Assembly: GCF_947179165.1 (NCBI RefSeq)
Contig: NC_077245.1
Location: 27,166,240-27,230,239, forward strand
Origin: Solanum dulcamara
Taxonomy: Eukaryota; Streptophyta; Magnoliopsida; Solanales; Solanaceae
Reading direction: 5' to 3'
Length of the DNA: 64,000 nucleotides
In this document: in pieces, positions 10,932 to 23,782 of the stretch
How the letters are laid out: every line of letters starts with the position of its first letter
How positions within the stretch are numbered: the first letter of the stretch is position 1
Position numbers and translations under genes: made by a program
The notes under the pieces: generated by a model
What the model was told of the DNA's origin: nothing
Databases searched by the model: none
Seen by the model: only the letters and a program-made list of their open reading frames with translations

Positions 10932-12520
10932 ATAAGTTTATAGCATGAATCATGAGTTATGTTAGGTCAGTATCCTAATCCATCATGATTAATGGATCCT
11001 AGTCCACCATTCCAAGCCAAGAGAGGGGTAAGACAAGGGATTCTTCTATCTCTTACCTGTTTGTACTTGCCATAGACTACCTCACCAGGCTGCACAGAAC
11101 TCTAATATCTAAAGCTACTTTTAAATTCCATCTTAGATGCCATAAACAACACATCATACAGCTAAGCTTTTCAAATGACCTCCTATTACTTAGTAAGGGA
11201 GATATACCCTCAGCTACTTTATTGTATGAATACTTTCAATAGTTCTCAAGTTTCTTTGGAATCATAGAAAATCAGGCCAAGAGTTGTATATATTTTAGTG
11301 GTGTATCAGAGTCTTCTCAGTAGTTGATACTGCAGCAAACAGGGTTCACAAAGGGCTTTCTTCCTTTCATGTACCTTGGGGTTCCTCTAAGCTCCAAAAG
11401 TTGTTAGTAGGGAAATACCAACCTCTAATAGACAGGATGGTGGGAAGGATCACAACATGGACAACTAAATTCTTATCTTATACAGGGAGGTTACAACTGG
11501 TCAATAGTGTCCTTACTTCTATGCAGGCTTTTTGGGAACAAATATTCCTACTACCAAAGCCAATACTACAAAAAGTGAAAACAATATGTAAAATATTCTA
11601 ATGAATGGTGAAGTACAAGCTAAAGGGAAGGCACTTCTAGCATAGGATACACTCTACTAGCCAAGGGTAGCCGGAGGACTTAATATTACTAATATTCATA
11701 TGTGGAATAAAGCAACCATTCTTAAGCACCTATGGAACCTCAACAGGAGAAAAGATAAGCTATGGATTATCTGGTTCATACCTATTATCTCAAGGGAAGG
11801 AAACCATGAGAGGTCATAAGTAAGCAAAATTCTTAGATTGTGAGGAAAATACTCCAGGAAGGGCAGTAGCTTTATGAGGGGGACTTAGAACTAACAAAAA
11901 TCATGGAGGTATAAGAATTCATCATCAAAAAAATGTACAAGAAGTTAAGAGGGGAATACAACAAAGTTCCATAGAGAAGATTGACATGTAATAACTTAGG
12001 CAATCCTAAATAGGTCTTTGTACTCTACTTGGCTATAGAAAGAAGGCTCTACACCAAAGATAGATTGGGAAAGTGGGGAATTCTTACTAATGTAATTTGA
12101 TCACTCTGTAGTGTAGAACCTGAAACTCATTAGAACTTCTTCTTCACGTGTACCTTACCAGAGAGGGTATGTCAGAGGATACTGAATTGGCTATCCATAA
12201 TAAGAGGGATCACAAGATGTACTGAAGAGTTAAACTGGGCTACTGTACATGCTTCAAACAAAACAACACATACAGAAGTGTAAAAAATAGCATGAGCAGC
12301 AACAATATATTTCATTTGGTAAGAGAGAAACTGTAGAATCTTTCAGAATATGAGATGAATATAGAGGTGATCACTAGGCTAATCATCTAAGATATACATA
12401 GTAGAGCTAGAATGTTTCCTAGACTGGCAGGTATTATGTATAGGCTTAACTTCTATCCTTAGTATAGCTAGCAAACTTGAGATTGGCAACTGAAGTAGAT
12501 GAGCTCTTAGATTGGGATCA
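10932..12520 (+). pseudogene. LINE ORF2, C-terminal reverse transcriptase
   Basis: The frame resumes with FQAKRGVRQGILLSLT (the conserved RGVRQGDPLSP motif), then SFSNDLLLLSKGD, where the catalytic FADD has become FSND. It goes on with FMYLGVPLSS and RMVGRITTWTTKFLSYTGRLQLVNSVL, all standard for plant L1 RT. Further on, GGLNITNIHMWNKATILKHLWNL opens the region before the zf-RVT domain. Multiple stops are present. It ends at the exact junction with the gypsy element (GATCA duplication). Confidence 0.85.
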
Positions 12521-15397
12521 TGTAATGACCCTAAAGGTCATTTTTGATAACTTTCACAAAATGACCATTTTACCCCAATCAGAAGTTGCCTCAGTCATAT
12601 TTGAATCATATTCAAAACTATTTTTGGGGAATTCTACTAAAAAGATGACTTTTGAAAAGTTTTGAGGTTAAAAGGCTTTAAGTGTTTAAAAGTGGTATTT
12701 AGGACCAACTAGAGCTACCAATCTCAGAACGGAATTCTGTTGACTCCAGCAGCTCCGAAATATGGAAATTATTCTAAGAGAGTTTACGGAATCAGTTTTT
12801 GAGTTGTAACGAAGAATTGAGGTCTTGAGTTGGGAATTTGAGGAATTTTTGGCCAAGGTTTGACTTTGGTCAACTTTCAAAGTTCCGATGCTTAGAATGG
12901 AATTCTAATGGATCTGTTGGGTTCGGGGGATGGTTTTTGGTCTAGAAGAAGTGTTGTTGAATTTTTAGAGTTTTGATATTTTGAAGGCCTAAGTTGGTTT
13001 AGTTGCGACTTTTTGAGTTCTAGGTCAAGGAGACCTTGAATTCAAATTTTAATAGTTTCATCAGCTTTAGAATGGCCAAATTAGTCTAGTCGCATTGTTG
13101 ACATGAGTATTGAGGCAATTGATACGAGTTTTGGGCTATTTTGCACTTTTGACTTTGAAAGTTAGCCTATAATTGACTTTGGTCAATACTTTTGAAAAAC
13201 ATGCTTGGATGAAAATTCTAAAAGGCTAGTTCTGGATTGTTGATTTTGATCTAGAACAACCCTTCGTTCACTTTTTGAGTCTTTCAATCTAATATCGAGG
13301 CTCATTTTGGAATTTGGCTTAAAATGGAACTTAGGTGTGTGATCCACTTTACAAACCTCGTATGATAATTTCAAATGCACCATTAATTCCGAAAGGTCGA
13401 ATTTAGTAGAGTAGCATATATGTTTTATTTTTATCAGGTTCCAAATGAATCCTAGGCACCCCGTCGGAGAATTTGGACTTTTCCAAAATCGAATGTCTCA
13501 GCAAAACTCTGGTGCAAAGGCAAGCTCCATTTTGGGTTTTTCTCTCAACTTTAAAACCACATAACTTGAGTTTTAGAGCTCTATTTTAGGTGATTCGAAG
13601 CCCAGTATGTTCAAAAAGTTCATAGCTACGAGTTGGAGTTTTGGAGACTGTTGGGTGCTCTTCGTTTGAGGTAAGATTTGCATTATAGCAGTTGCCCTTT
13701 CTATTTTCAAATTAGATTTTTGATGAATTTTGAGATTTGTTATCATGAGCATTTTGGGTCAGTTTTCAACGATTCTTGAGGCTATATTGCTGAATTTTTC
13801 ATAAGGATCATTGTGGTGCAATTGGTTTTGGATGTAATGGATTCATTTCTCATAAATTGTTGTTCAAAGTTATTGCTTCTTACCTTTTTCGAAATGAAAT
13901 AGTGTGAATTGTACCCCATTTTGGGGTACAAGATCAACAATGCTTTTCAACCCTTTTAATGAAGTCATTTTTGATATTTCTATCGTGGGTCCCACAATCT
14001 TTTTTTACCCAATTTTGGATCCATCTCCAAAAAATGTGATTTTGGTGTCGTTAGTTCCATAATTTGATTGAAAATTTATATTTGATTAGATTCCTATGAT
14101 TCAGAGCATCGACATAATGGAATGTGTATTCTTGATACGTACTATGTGAATTGATTGAAAGTAGTATCAACTTTTTAATGAATCATGAGAAATGCTTAGA
14201 ATTGATTAATCAGAGTCATAAATGAGAGATTAACCAAATGAATTAGCCTAATGAATTGAGTTAATCTTGTTGTCTTTTTGTGAAGCTTACTTGGTGTTAT
14301 TAGAGGCATGAATTGTATATGATATTGGACTTTATTTCCTTTCCATTGATTACATGATCATTCTCATTTGCATTTGGGTTGAAATATGGATTGAATTCCC
14401 CCTCTTTATGAAATTTATCAAAGGGAAATGGTTCTGGCTAAATGAATATGGAAAAGAATAACAAAGAAGAATCGAGGAACGTGCCACGCACCATGGTTGT
14501 TACTATTATTTCATCAAGGGATGTACCATGCATCGTGGTTGTTAATATTATTTCATCGACGGACGTGTCACACGCCATGGTTATTATATTATTGCATCGA
14601 GGGATGTGCCACATGCTGTGGTTGTTATATTATTGTATTGAGGGACGTGCCACACATCGTGGTTGTTATATTTTGCATACGTGGGATGTGCCACGCACCA
14701 TGGTTTTTATTTTAGCTTCATATTAAGCAATCATCGCATTGCATTATTTGCATTGACTTGATTATCTGACTACTTGCCCTTATTTGTGAGCTATTGAGAC
14801 TGAAGTGTGTGCGATATTGATACCACATGTTGAACTATGGAAGTGTATTTGATTTACTTGCTACATGAGATATACCTTTTCATAGACTATTAGATTGGGT
14901 TGTTCTGCTTGCAGGTTGTAGTTATTGGAGGTTTGGATAGATTGTCTGGAGTAATCATTTTATTTACCTTTAGATTGTTTACTATTTTACTTACTGGGTA
15001 TCGTGTTGTTTGGTATTTACCCGTTGCTAACTATATCTTTGTTGGTTCTGAGCCCAAACAGTGATTCAGATTCTCCTTTCTTCATCCATGGATTTTGGAG
15101 ATATTTGAGAGGTGGTTGTTGATGCCGGCGATATCTCTTGCTCCTTTTATGCTTTTGTTCCATTTGAGAAACAAATGCATTTTTAGACTTATGTTTATTT
15201 CAATTCTACTGTTTTAGAGGCTTGTACATGTGACAACCAATCTTGGGGGTATTTAATCTTGAAAGACTTCCACTTTTGCTTACTATGTACCTATTTGAAC
15301 TATTTCTGCTTAAATTCCCATAAAATTTTGGGTTTAAGGATAAATTGTTTGGTGGGAAAGAACAGGTGTCATCACACCTGAGTTTTGGGTTATGAAA
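12521..15397 (+). repeat. 5' LTR of LARD-like gypsy element
   Basis: It starts TGTAATGACCCTAAAGGTCA and ends GGGTTATGAAA, where other members end GGGTCATGACA. A six-unit minisatellite lies at 14471-14711. Compared with the 3' LTR it lacks two blocks, of about 220 and 65 bp. Short frames in it (for example 14442-14726) simply read through the minisatellite. Confidence 0.9.
14471..14711 (+). repeat. LTR minisatellite, six units of ~41 bp (copy 1)
   Basis: Six units share CATCGAGGGACGTGCCAC..., then CATGGTTGTTATATTATT. It lies about 690-930 bp from the LTR 3' end. The same six units occur in the partner LTR. Confidence 0.9.
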
Positions 15398-15399
15398 AA

Positions 15400-15412
15400 T
15401 AATATTAGAGCC
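15400..15412 (+). other. degenerate primer-binding site
   Basis: TAATATTAGAGCC follows the LTR end by two bases and differs from the initiator-Met site TGGTATCAGAGCC at three positions. Confidence 0.6.
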
Positions 15413-18400
15413 CCAGGTTCATAGGTCTCATGTGTACAAATCAAGTCTAAGTAGAGTCTCAAAGATCAGTACAGAGATGTATGTACTTATCTTTAGGAGG
15501 CTATGAAGACTATTAGGAAAGATCGTTACTTCTTAATTCTCTATCGTGCATCTTTGGTCCTTATATAATTTCTTATCGCTTCAGTTCATCCTCTCAATTA
15601 TAGTGATGGCTCATGCTTGGTCCTACGTACGTGCAGTTGAGATGTCATCTCTTAGTTTCAATGTTGGATCTGGCATTGAGGTGGAAGTGATATATTTACG
15701 GAAATGATGTATGGTCAGACCTAAAATTCTTTGCAATTAGAAATGGGAGAGAAAGATTGTGGTTCAGTGATAGATTTTGAGGATATGGTATTTAAGTATA
15801 AGCAATGGTTGAGAGTCTTCATGAACGTCTTTCCCTTCCAAACAATTATTCAATATCAGGAATAGCGCTAGTGTGGATGATACGATATGTGAAGTGGTTT
15901 AACAATTAAGAATGGTATAATGAAGAGAGTGACTATGTTATGAGCACAACAACCTTGTAGACTACAGTCCATAAAGTTCATCAAAAAAGAATGGGTTGTA
16001 TGGGGTATTATGATGATGACATTATGCCAACTGAGATTAGAATTTCTATGGTGATTTTATAGGGTTGATGTATATCAAAAAAGGTCATAATGCATATTGC
16101 TTTCAGCTGGAATCTAAAATGCTTTGGTGATGGTTTGCAACTATTTAATAGGTATAAATGTGCGGTATATTTTGGTACGATCTTCTCAATTAATATAATG
16201 TGATAAAGTGGTAGATCAAGAAGATGTTGACAGTGTGGTACTAGTGATATATGGAAGTGGAGACATCTAAGAAGTTGGCAGTTGTTTAGTCTATAGTGGT
16301 GATCGAGTGTATCGATTCTGTCTCATCTCTTTGGCAAGGTACGACACAAGGGCTGTCATTATTATATTAGGGACTGATGACTTCATGATAAACTAAGAGA
16401 AGTAGACTGATATTAAAATAATGAGCTTTGGGTAAGGAAAGTTCCAACAAATATACTTCTGTGACAGTAGTTGGGGATGTTAGTGAGAGAGTGCAATTTA
16501 AAAAATTGGGTTGGGCCCTTAGATGTGGTTAGTGTAATTTGGCCTAAGGTATCCTGTGGATAATAAGGTTGATTTTGAGATGAGAACAAGGTTACTGAAT
16601 ATAGTAATAAGAGTTTAGGATGTTCCATGATTAAAATACATCTATATGATAATGGCTTTCGGTTAAAGAGACACAATATGGTAAGAATGACTTGCGGGTA
16701 TCTAAGGTTGCGGTTTGCCACCACTTGATAAGTAGCGTAATTTTATGGAAAGTTGTATGATGTGTTGGAAACCACCCGAGTAGAATTGAAAAGAGTATCA
16801 ACTTATAATGAAAGAATTTATGGGATATAGTTTGGCCTTCGGGATGAAGCGAGGGCAAGACTACTTATTCTCAAGGATTGAACTTTAGGGATGTTTGAAA
16901 GTTGAGTTCAAAAATACTTGACTTCATCAGTCTTACTCTGGATCATATTAATAGTTTCCGGTGTGCATCATATGGGTTGAGTATACTTTGAGAGTGGAGT
17001 CTACAAATGTTCTGCTCTAGTGATGTGGCAAGTTCTGTAGGGGTTTTGAATTTTGATGATTGACATGATTTGGGTTCCTAATGAAGGACATGGTAAGATG
17101 GACATATAAGTTTTGGTGACAAGCTAAGGTATGTGATTGCTTAAAATCTTGAAGGTATGAACTAATATTGATTGAAAAGGGGGTTGGTTTATATGGTTTG
17201 AATCGAAATTCAGTTTTTGCATTGTAACTCTACGTTCTTGGTAGCTGATTTTGTTATGGTATGGATTGGCCAAGTAAGAAATGATGATTGTGACGATTGT
17301 TGAGAATTTGGAAGGATTTATGCATGGTATAGTATGTAGGTTTATTACTTTTGATTTTTAGAAAGCTTAATAAAGCATTTTAGTTGAGGATTCTTCTTTA
17401 AGGTAAAAGTTATGGTGTGGATTCTTAGCCAAGAAATAATGATGATAAATGAGTTATGAAAAGAAAAGTAGTCTTGCGCAATGTGTACAAGTTAAGAGTT
17501 GTGAAGAAATAAGATATCACTTGTAAATCCTTAGTTCAAGGTTGAGGATGGTATGAATTTTTTCCTTTGAGTTTAGTTATGACAATGCAAGGTGGACTGG
17601 TTCAGCACAGATGTATGGTGGGTCATCAGCTACTTTCTGAATACCTAGTATTGATGTTGGTGATAAACAGTGATGTATGAGAGGTTATGCATTTGAGTTG
17701 GGTGGATAATTCTATTGATAGGACTACCCAGGTTGTCATAGTGTATTATATAGACATTTGATGGTAAAAAAGGGTTATGTGCCCATATTATACAAATCAT
17801 TGGGATGACCAAAAACCAATTTCTATGAGGTCCAAAATTTGAGGTAATAGCAGTCGGGTGGGAAACACACCAATCATATAAAGCTTAAATGGAAGGATAA
17901 AGAATCACAGTTCAGAATTTAGGAACAACAATGTGTTGCTAAAACAATCTGGATGCTAGTGGCAGTCTGAGAGTAAAGTAACTGGCTGGTGTGGCTATGA
18001 TGTTTTGGTAGTATTGGTTTCACTGGGGTATTGTAGGAAGTATAAGAAAATTGATAAATCGAGTGTGTCTATGATGATTATGAGACCAGGCTGGATGATC
18101 ATAAAATTAGGCGAATGGAAATGTGTGTTATGGACACTGTGGAAGGATTATCTTGTGTTATTCAACTTGGGTTCTGTATATACTTATGTGAACACCTAAC
18201 ATGTTTCAGACAAGGTTTGGAGTATGATTCTCTATCTATGTTCATGGCGTGATTTCACTTCTGTGAATGGATTCCTATTGGTGGATCGAATGTACCGATC
18301 CATGCCCTCTTTTATAGGGTAAGATGTTGATGCAGATTTGGTTAGTTCAGATATAACGGATTTGGTGTTGCCTTGTGGAAGTTGAAGGTTTTTCAAAAAT

Positions 18401-19152
18401 ATTACAAGTGTCATCTTACTTAAAAGAACCTATAGAAGAGCTATCTTATATATTGCATTTTCTCGACAATCTTGGTTTTTACCTTGTCATTGAGGACTTG
18501 TTCCGGCTAGGTGTGATTTGATACTTGTAGGACCATTGGGTCTAGTTCTTCCATTTGGGAATTGTCTACAATCATAGCTACTATTCCAGTTTCTCAGTGA
18601 CATTATTAGAGGTTTTGTATGCTTGGATGTATTGTTCATCTAGTGGTTTACTTAATCATCTCTTTCTTTGGGTTAGATGAGTTGAATTCTCTCTCGATGA
18701 GTAAATGTTGTCTAAGGACTAGGGTTTGTGGAAAGATTTGGTTGTGAGAATAGATGTTCTACTAGAATATGTAACCGTTCGTCTGTTATGAGTGGTTGAT
18801 GGCTGATTTAGGCCCACCCCTGATTTTAGTGGGAATTGGTTCAGAAGTACTCTCGTGGTTATGTGATGAAAGAATTGACCTAATGGTTAGGTTGTGATTT
18901 TGAGGAGTTCGGTTTAGGTTTGGTCCATGGGTTAGTCCGTGACTTGAGAATTACTCTTGACATATAGATCGTGAATATTCAATTTGAAAGTTCAGTATAG
19001 TAGTGGTTTTTGATGATATGGTTTAAGAATGGGTTCACTTGGGGAAGATAAATATCGAACTTGGAGGTTATGCCTCAAATTTCTGTAACGTCGAGTGTCC
19101 TACTTTATTTACTTTATGTTCGAGGTCGAACATGGTTTTTAGTGGTAGGCAG
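15413..19152 (+). pseudogene. internal region of LARD-like element, protease trace only
   Basis: About 3.7 kb separate the LTRs. I find no open frame longer than about 64 codons and no RT (YxDD), RNase H or integrase (DDE) motif in any frame I read. At about 18150-18320 the strand encodes LGSVYTYVNT, followed after a stop by FTSVNGFLLVDRMYRS. These match the order of the gypsy aspartic protease (STYSYVS..., TPVGES..VDRVYRS), with the catalytic D-S/T-G lost. The distance from primer site to protease suits gag plus protease, so the missing part is the whole RT-RH-IN block. This is an inference from weak residues. Confidence 0.4.
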
Positions 19153-22100
19153 TGTTAAGACCCTAAAGGTCATTTTAAATAATTTTCATGAAGTTACTGT
19201 TTTACCCCAACCGATAGTTTCCTCGAGTCATATTTGAATCATATTCAAAACTAGTTTTGGGGAATTTTACGAAAAAGATAAGTTTTGGAAAGTTTTGAGG
19301 TTAAAAGGCTTTAAGTGTTTAAAAGTGGTATTTGGGACCAACCAAAGCTACCGGTCTTATAACAAAATTCTACCGATTCCAGCATGTCCAAAATGTGAAA
19401 ATTGGTTTAAGACAGTTCATGGAATCAATTTTAAAGTTGTAATGAAAAATTGAGGTCTTGAGTTGGGAATTTGAGAAATTTTAGGCCATGGTTTGACTTT
19501 GATCAACTTTCTAAGTTCTGATGCTCGAAATGGAATTTTGATGACTCTGTTGGATTCGGGGATGGTTTTTGGTCTAGAAAAAGTGTTGGCTGAATTTTTA
19601 GAGGTCTCGAACCCATTTTCGTATTTTGAAGGCCTAACTTGATTTAGTTGCGACTTTTTGAATTTTGGGTCAAGGAGACCTCAAATTTAAATTCTGATAG
19701 CTTTATCAGCTTTAAAATGGCCAAATTAGTTTGGTAGAATTATTGGCACGAGTATTGAGGTAATCGATACGAGTTTGGGCCATTTGGCGCTTTTGACTTT
19801 GAAAGTTAGCCTATGGTTGACTTTGGTCAACATTTTTGGAAAACATGTTCGAATGAAAATGTTGACAGTGCAATTAGGTTTGGAATATCGAGGTTGGTCT
19901 AGAACGACCCTTCGTTCACTTCCCGAGGTTTCGGTCTAATCTGGAGGCCCATTGTGGAATTTGGCTTAAAATGACACTTGGGTGTGGGATTCACTTTTCA
20001 TTAAAATGACCTCGTATGATAATTTTGAATGATCCATTGATTCTAGAATGCCAAATTTAGTGGGGTAGTATATCTAGTTTATTTTTATCATGTTCCGAAA
20101 GAATCTCGAGCACTCAGTCGGAGATTTTGGACTTTTCCAAAATTGAATGTTGCAGCAAAAATTTGGTGCAAAGGCAAGCTCTTTTTTGGGTTTTTCTATA
20201 AACTTTAAAACCTATAACTTGATTTCTAGAGCTCCATTTTATGTTATTTGAAGCCCAGTGGTTTGGGAAGTTCGTGGCTACGCATTGGAGTGTTTGGTGA
20301 CTTCTGGGTGCTCTCTGTTTGAGGTAAGATTCGCGTTATAAAAGCTGCCCTTCCTATTTTCGGATTAGATTTTTGATGAAATTTGAGATTTGATATCTTG
20401 AGCATTTTGGGTCCATTTTGAGCGATTCTTAAGGGTAAATTGTTGAGTTTTTTTTTGTAAGGATCATTATGGTATAATTGGTTTTGGCTGTAAGGGCTTC
20501 ATTTTTTGTAAATCGCTGTTCAAAGTTGCTATCTCTTGACATTTTCTAAATGAAATTGTGGTAAATTTTGGAAAATTGTTTCTTGATCATTTTAGGTCCG
20601 TTTTGAGTAATTGAAAGCTCTAAATTATCTTGTTTTTTGTGGGAACGTAGTGGTGAGATCGAATAGCAGTCGGGGAACCTTCGTTTGAGGTATTTTCTTA
20701 GTTTTAGCTACTGCCCTACCTTAGTTTAAGATTTAATGGTGTTTTTAATTGTTGGGCTAAGTTAGGTCATTTTGAGCATCAAGTTGTTCCCCATATTGGG
20801 ATACAAGATCAACAATGCATTTTGAACCTTTTTACAAAGTCATTTTCGGGATTTCCATCACGGATCCAACAATTTCCTTTTTGGCCCAATTTTGGGTCCG
20901 TCTTCAAAAAATGTGATTTTGGTGTCGTTAGTTCTGCAATTTGATTGGAAATTCATATTTCATTAGATTCCTACGGTTCGGAGCATCGGTGGAAGGGAAT
21001 AGTCTAAGTTTCAGAGTAGTTGGGTGCAATATCGAGGCTAGTGGAATTCTAAACTTTTGTAAGCTTCATAGAATGTGTATTCCTTATACATTCTATGTGA
21101 ATTGATTGAAAGTAGTATCAACTTGATAATGAATCATGAGAAATGCTTAGAATTGATTAATCAGAGTCATAAAGGAGAGATTAACCTAATGAATTGGCCT
21201 ATTGAATTGAGTTAACCTTGTTGTCTCGTTGTGAAGCTTACTTGGTGTTATTAGAGGCATGAATTGTATATGATATTGGACTTCATTTTCTTCCCATTGA
21301 TTGCATGATTATTCTCATTTGCATTTGGGTTGAAATATGTATTGAAGTCCTTTTTTTTTTATGAAATTTGCCGAAGGAAATTGGTTCCGGCTAAATAATT
21401 ATGGGAAAGAATAACAAAAAGGAATCGAGGAACGTGCCACGCACCATGGCTGTTACTATTATTTCATCGAGGGACGTACCATACGTCGTGTTTGTTACTA
21501 TTATTTCATCGACGGACATGTCACATGCCATGGTTGTTATATTATTGCATCGAGGGATGCGCCACATGCTGTGGTTGTTATATTATTGCATTGAGGGACG
21601 TGCCACGCATCGTGGTTGTTATATTTTGCATACGTGGGACGTGCCACACACAATGGTTTTTATTTTAGCATCATATTGAGCAATCATCGCATTGCATTAT
21701 TTGCATTGATGATTTTCTGACTACTTGCCCTTATTTATGAGCTATTGAGACTGAAGTGTGTGCGATATTGATACCACCTGTTGAACTGTGGAAGTGTATT
21801 TCATTTACCTGTTACATGAGATATACCTGTTCATAGACTATTAGATTGGGTTGTTCTGCTTGCAGGTTGTAGTTATGGGAGGTTCGGATGGAGTGTCAGG
21901 AGTACTCATTTTATTTACCTTTAGATTGTTTACTATTTTACTAGTTGGGTACTATGTTGTTTTTTATTCACCCCTTGCTAACTACATCCGTGTAGGTTCT
22001 ATGCCAGGACAGTGACTCAGATTCTCTTTTCTTCATTGTGGATTTTGGAGATATTTGAGAGGTAGTTGTTGATGCTGGCGATCTCTCTTGCTCCTTTTAT

Positions 22101-22347
22101 GTTTTTATTACATTTGATAAACAAATGTGCTTTTGATACTTATGTTTATTTCAATTCATCTATTTTAGAGGCTTGTATATGTGACAACCAATCTTTAGGG
22201 TATTTAAGCTTGAAAGACTTCCGTTTTTTTTATTATGTACCTATTTAAATTATTTCCACTTAAATTCCCGTAAAAGTTTGGATGTTAGACTAACTTGTCC
22301 GGTGGGAAAGGACAGGTGCCATCATACTCATTTTTCGGGTCATGGCA
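19153..22347 (+). repeat. 3' LTR of LARD-like gypsy element
   Basis: It starts TGTTAAGACCCTAAAGGTCA and ends GGGTCATGGCA. It is 318 bp longer than the 5' LTR, mainly through blocks at about 20566-20785 and 20995-21060. It contains the second copy of the six-unit minisatellite at 21424-21666. Confidence 0.9.
21424..21666 (+). repeat. LTR minisatellite, six units (copy 2)
   Basis: Same unit order and count as 14471-14711, with scattered substitutions. Equal unit number suggests no expansion since insertion. Confidence 0.9.
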
Positions 22348-22352
22348 GATCA

Positions 22353-22480
22353 TGTCCATATCTTGAGTTCCAAACCTATACATATTGCAACATCTGATAA
22401 TAAGAATTACAGTTACTAAAAAAATAAAGAGTAACTGAGCAGTTTCTTAATTGAAGGACTGTTTCTTCCTCCTTGATATC
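22353..22480 (+). mobile_element. probable LINE 3' tail
   Basis: Across the gypsy insertion the LINE frame can be continued (…LLDWDHV before the element, HILSSKPIHIATSDN after it). The stretch becomes AT-rich after about 22420 and no polyA tail is seen. The right limit is arbitrary. 22480-22702 holds nothing I recognise. Confidence 0.45.
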
Positions 22481-22702
22481 ATCAATGTATAATATAATGA
22501 GTGTTATCAAAGAGGAAGAAGCAGTCCTTAAATGAAGACACTGCTCATATCTGATGGTATCAAAAAGTAATTGAGTAGTGTTTTCATTGAGGTTTGCTTC
22601 AGTCTTTCGATGAGATTAATCAATCATCCATGATAACATTACGGTATATCTACATATTGTCATGGTATCATTGATGTATGTTTTAATTATTCAATATTTT
22701 AA

Positions 22703-23571
22703 GGTAGAACCCATCGGTGACCACCTAAAGTTGGCACCAACTTTCACTTAGACACCTCAACTAAGCTTTGTTCATTTTAAACACCTCAAGTAAGGTTTCG
22801 ATGTGTCATTTTAACACTTTTTTACAATCACCCAAATATCTAAAGTGTGTGTAATACACTTGCCGCTGATATGTCAAAGTGACCAATTAAATGAAGACAC
22901 ATGGCATATATATCAAAAATAATTTTAAAATAATGAATTTTGAGTAGAAAAAAAGTGTCCATTAACTTGATGATATGTGACATTTTTTACCCAAATAATA
23001 ATTAAAAAAAAGAAGAAGTTCATCTTCTAAAAAAAGTGATTTTCAAAAAAAAACCCACCCCCACCTAGTTGTCTTCTTCACCCACCCCACCCAGTCGTTG
23101 TCATCTTCTCCACCTCCACCCACCCCAATCCCAACTCCTTTCGCACCCATATTGTCTTCTCAAGAAACACTATCAAAAGATACCATTTTATAAAATTTAC
23201 TTTACAAAGACATAATTTTTTCTACTTTACTTTTAAAAAATCAGTTACTAATTAACAATAGAAGGAAAACAAGAACTAGATCTAGGCAATGACAATGAGA
23301 TTACAAAATCAAGGTCCAAAGTTATGGAGGAAAACATCTAGAAAATGGAGAAGAAGAAGGAACAAGAAAAAAAATAAAAAAAATGTTCTTTTAAAAAAAT
23401 GGTCTTCACGCTCTCAAAATGGGTGCAACACATGCAATATGTCAAGTCAGCACAAAGTATCAAAATGACACATCAGAACCTTACTTGAGGTGTCTAAAAT
23501 GAATAAAGCTTAGTTGAGGTGTCTAAGTGAAAGTTGGTGCCAACTTTAAGGGGCCACCGATGGGTTTCGCC
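22703..23571. mobile_element. non-autonomous Mutator-like element (MULE-MITE)
   Basis: Terminal inverted repeats of at least 110 bp frame an 869-bp unit. The left end reads GGTAGAACCCATCGGTGACC and the right end is its near-perfect reverse complement. A perfect 9-bp duplication, ATATTTTAA, stands at 22694-22702 and 23572-23580. A 9-bp duplication with long inverted repeats is diagnostic of Mutator-like elements. The interior is non-coding, with C-rich CCACCCC runs and A-rich tracts, so transposase must be supplied from elsewhere. Confidence 0.9.
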
Positions 23572-23782
23572 ATATTTTAATTTAAAATAGTTTTAACAAA
23601 GAGTCATAATTTAGATACAATTTTTTAAAAAAATTTGCAAAAGGAGAAAATAAAATTATAAAAATATATTTTCTACTAATTTAGAGCTTAACAAAATATG
23701 ATTGTGAATTTTATAATTTTATCTTATTTTTTATTTATTTCTTTAAAAAAAAGCTCAATCCTATATGATTCTGATAAGGTAT

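Larger units (their letters stand above)
12521..22347 (+). mobile_element. gypsy element with ~3-kb LTRs, non-autonomous (LARD-like)
   Basis: Two long direct repeats of 2877 and 3195 bp bracket an internal region of about 3.75 kb. The ends are TG...A and a perfect 5-bp duplication, GATCA, stands at 12516-12520 and 22348-22352, so the whole unit moved as one. It sits in the tail of the LINE. The internal region has no open RT, RNase H or integrase. The only coding trace I see is protease-like. Long LTRs, a short non-coding interior and an initiator-Met primer site fit a large retrotransposon derivative of the Tekay/Del type, or a Tekay element with a large internal deletion. Confidence 0.9.

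Noticed and set aside
14442..14726. Overlapping open frames with repeated Cys-His or Val-Ile motifs (also 21401-21679)
   Set aside because: They are translations of the LTR minisatellite. The repeat unit lacks stops in two frames; there is no evidence of selection for protein.
18005..18199. 64-codon + strand frame as a separate gene
   Set aside because: It lies in the interior of the LARD-like element and its end overlaps the protease trace, so it was treated as element remains.
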